From the NCBI GenBank assembly GCA_002336085.1, contig DDEH01000066.1:1-17259 (forward strand): a stretch of DNA of 17,259 bases. Reading direction: 5' to 3'. The notes under the pieces are model-generated. The model was given only the letters and a program-made list of their open reading frames with translations, had not been told where the DNA came from and did no database searches. Positions 16,223 through 17,259 of the stretch are shown in pieces. The stretch is from Flavobacteriales bacterium UBA1959. Lineage in GTDB: Bacteria; Bacteroidota; Bacteroidia; Flavobacteriales_D; Sanyastnellaceae. The translations under genes and the position numbers were made by a program. Position 1 is the first letter of the stretch. The number at the start of each line of letters is the position of its first letter.

Positions 16223-17250
16223 AAAGCTGGTTCTTGCGGCCGTATTTGCGCTTATTTTCACTTTCTTACTTTTCTGGTCTTTCCTTTTTTTTAGTGCTTT
16301 TTCTTGGATGTGATTCAGTGGAAGAACCTGCAAGCATGCGGCAAGTTTCACCTAATCAATTAATTGAGCTGAATCATCTTAATGTGCTAAAGCAAAGAGC
16401 TTTAATTGATTCTGTTGTATTCTTTCGAGGATGGATTGAATCTCCGGGTTTCAAGGAAAACGCATCGGGTATTCGTTTGCTTTCTGCGGAGGCATTTGAG
16501 CAGGCGAAGCCAATCAAACAGGGCGACACCTTGTCGTGGTTGGGCAAAGCGATGTTGTTGGACTCTACAGTCTTGTTTGACTGGAACGAAGCGGAGCCTT
16601 TTTCCATTATTGTTGATGCATCGAATTGGCCACTTGGTTTCCATGAGTTGGCCAAGGAAATGCGTTATTGCAATGCGCTGTCAGCGATAGTTCCCTCTCA
16701 TTTGGGTTGGGGGCTTACCGGTTTGTCTGGCGCTGTTCCTCCAGATGCGGTTATCTGGATGGAGCTAGATTTTTTTAGTTTGAGACCAAAGAAGTCAGAG
16801 ATTGACTTTAAATATGCACCGGATTCGTGGGATGCGTTTATAGATGCATTTGAATCTGAGAGTTTTCGTGCAGATTCAGCCTGGCTCAAGCGTCCAAAAC
16901 TATTAGCTAGCCCATGCGTGGCTTGGGGAGATGAAGATTCAAAAAGAGCTGCGTTTGTGACGGGCACACCTGTTTCGATTTCAGTCAGAACCTTTCAATC
17001 AGGGCAGAACCCAAAGAGCCATGTGGACTTGGGTTGGAATCAATGGGAATTTAGGATGGGAGATGACCAGCAAGTATTGCCTCTTTTCGAAGCGTTGATC
17101 AGTCAAAACCCCAAATATTCAAAATGGGAATGCCATTGTCCTGTCGACATGGTCTTTGGCACAGAAGGAATTCCGAGCGCAGGTTTGCTGCCTGGACACG
17201 TCGTTGGGTTTCAATGGGAGCTGAGTCCGATGACAATGGACAACATTTAG
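16219..17250 (+). CDS. Lipoprotein with two divergent FKBP-like domains (GldI-like)
   Basis: This 343-residue protein begins with a basic, hydrophobic leader ending in FLVLFLG-Cys31, a lipobox, so it should be lipid-anchored in the envelope. Residues ~100-188 look like an FKBP-type prolyl isomerase domain: QGDTLSW, DSTVLFDW, a middle segment PLGFHELAKEM, then VPSHLGWGLTG and AVPPDAVIWMELDFF. A second, weaker copy lies at ~245-336, with VLPLFEALI, MVFGTEGIPSAG and LLPGHVVGFQWEL. Several aromatic active-site positions of true FKBPs are replaced (GWG where YG is usual), so catalysis is doubtful. FKBP lipoproteins such as GldI are part of the gliding machinery of Flavobacteriia, and I recall them next to DHH phosphoesterases; that role here is inference. 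It is joined to nrnA by an ATGA overlap. Confidence 0.72.
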   Translation: MKSWFLRPYLRLFSLSYFSGLSFFLVLFLGCDSVEEPASMRQVSPNQLIELNHLNVLKQRALIDSVVFFRGWIESPGFKENASGIRLLSAEAFEQAKPIKQGDTLSWLGKAMLLDSTVLFDWNEAEPFSIIVDASNWPLGFHELAKEMRYCNALSAIVPSHLGWGLTGLSGAVPPDAVIWMELDFFSLRPKKSEIDFKYAPDSWDAFIDAFESESFRADSAWLKRPKLLASPCVAWGDEDSKRAAFVTGTPVSISVRTFQSGQNPKSHVDLGWNQWEFRMGDDQQVLPLFEALISQNPKYSKWECHCPVDMVFGTEGIPSAGLLPGHVVGFQWELSPMTMDNI

Positions 17251-17259
17251 TAGCTCTTT

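Noticed and set aside
1..17259. CRISPR, tRNA, insertion sequence, toxin-antitoxin, phage or defence genes
   Set aside because: No regularly spaced repeats, cloverleaf-like segments, transposase motifs or known defence domains were seen on either strand; the window is continuous core metabolism.

Overview
The window looks like ordinary chromosome from a member of the Bacteroidota, most probably a Flavobacteriia-type organism. This rests on gene content: a POT-family peptide transporter facing a secreted dipeptidyl peptidase IV, a fused aspartokinase-homoserine dehydrogenase followed by thrB and thrC, a DUF6702-type secreted protein, a GldI-like FKBP lipoprotein next to a DHH phosphoesterase, and an endonuclease III of the cluster-less 'REYSPARG' type. 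It also rests on expression signals: start codons generally lack a Shine-Dalgarno sequence, and several gene starts are preceded by the Bacteroidota -7 element TAnnTTTG. No tRNA, rRNA, CRISPR array, insertion sequence, phage gene or integration site was found. Base composition and gene density look uniform, so nothing suggests recent transfer.

Layout. (1) 1-1973, minus strand: citrate synthase (its last few codons lie outside the window) and a secreted thioredoxin. (2) 2246-3598 plus and 3683-5890 minus: a proton-dependent oligopeptide transporter and a DPP IV-like peptidase converge on a strong hairpin that can terminate transcription from both sides. Together they suggest cutting extracellular or periplasmic peptides into dipeptides and importing them. 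(3) 5984-8280, plus: a GlcD-family FAD-linked 2-hydroxyacid dehydrogenase and the enoyl-ACP reductase FabI, the latter behind a good promoter. (4) 8383-13054, plus: thrA-thrB-thrC, the pathway from aspartate to threonine (aspartate semialdehyde dehydrogenase is not here), with both internal junctions being ATGA overlaps. (5) 13030-15130, minus: a tight three-gene unit reading DUF6702 secreted protein, endonuclease III, ATP-grasp-like protein of unknown function. Its last gene overlaps the end of thrC by 25 bp. (6) 15164-17250, plus: an NrnA-type DHH phosphoesterase and, by another ATGA overlap, a lipoprotein with two divergent FKBP-like domains.

Most genes are conserved housekeeping functions. 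I did not find a new defence, mobile or biosynthetic system. The items most worth a second look are the ATP-grasp-like gene and its operon, the two-domain FKBP lipoprotein, the endonuclease III lacking iron-sulphur ligands, the consistent ATGA coupling, and possible leaderless or very short-leader transcripts.
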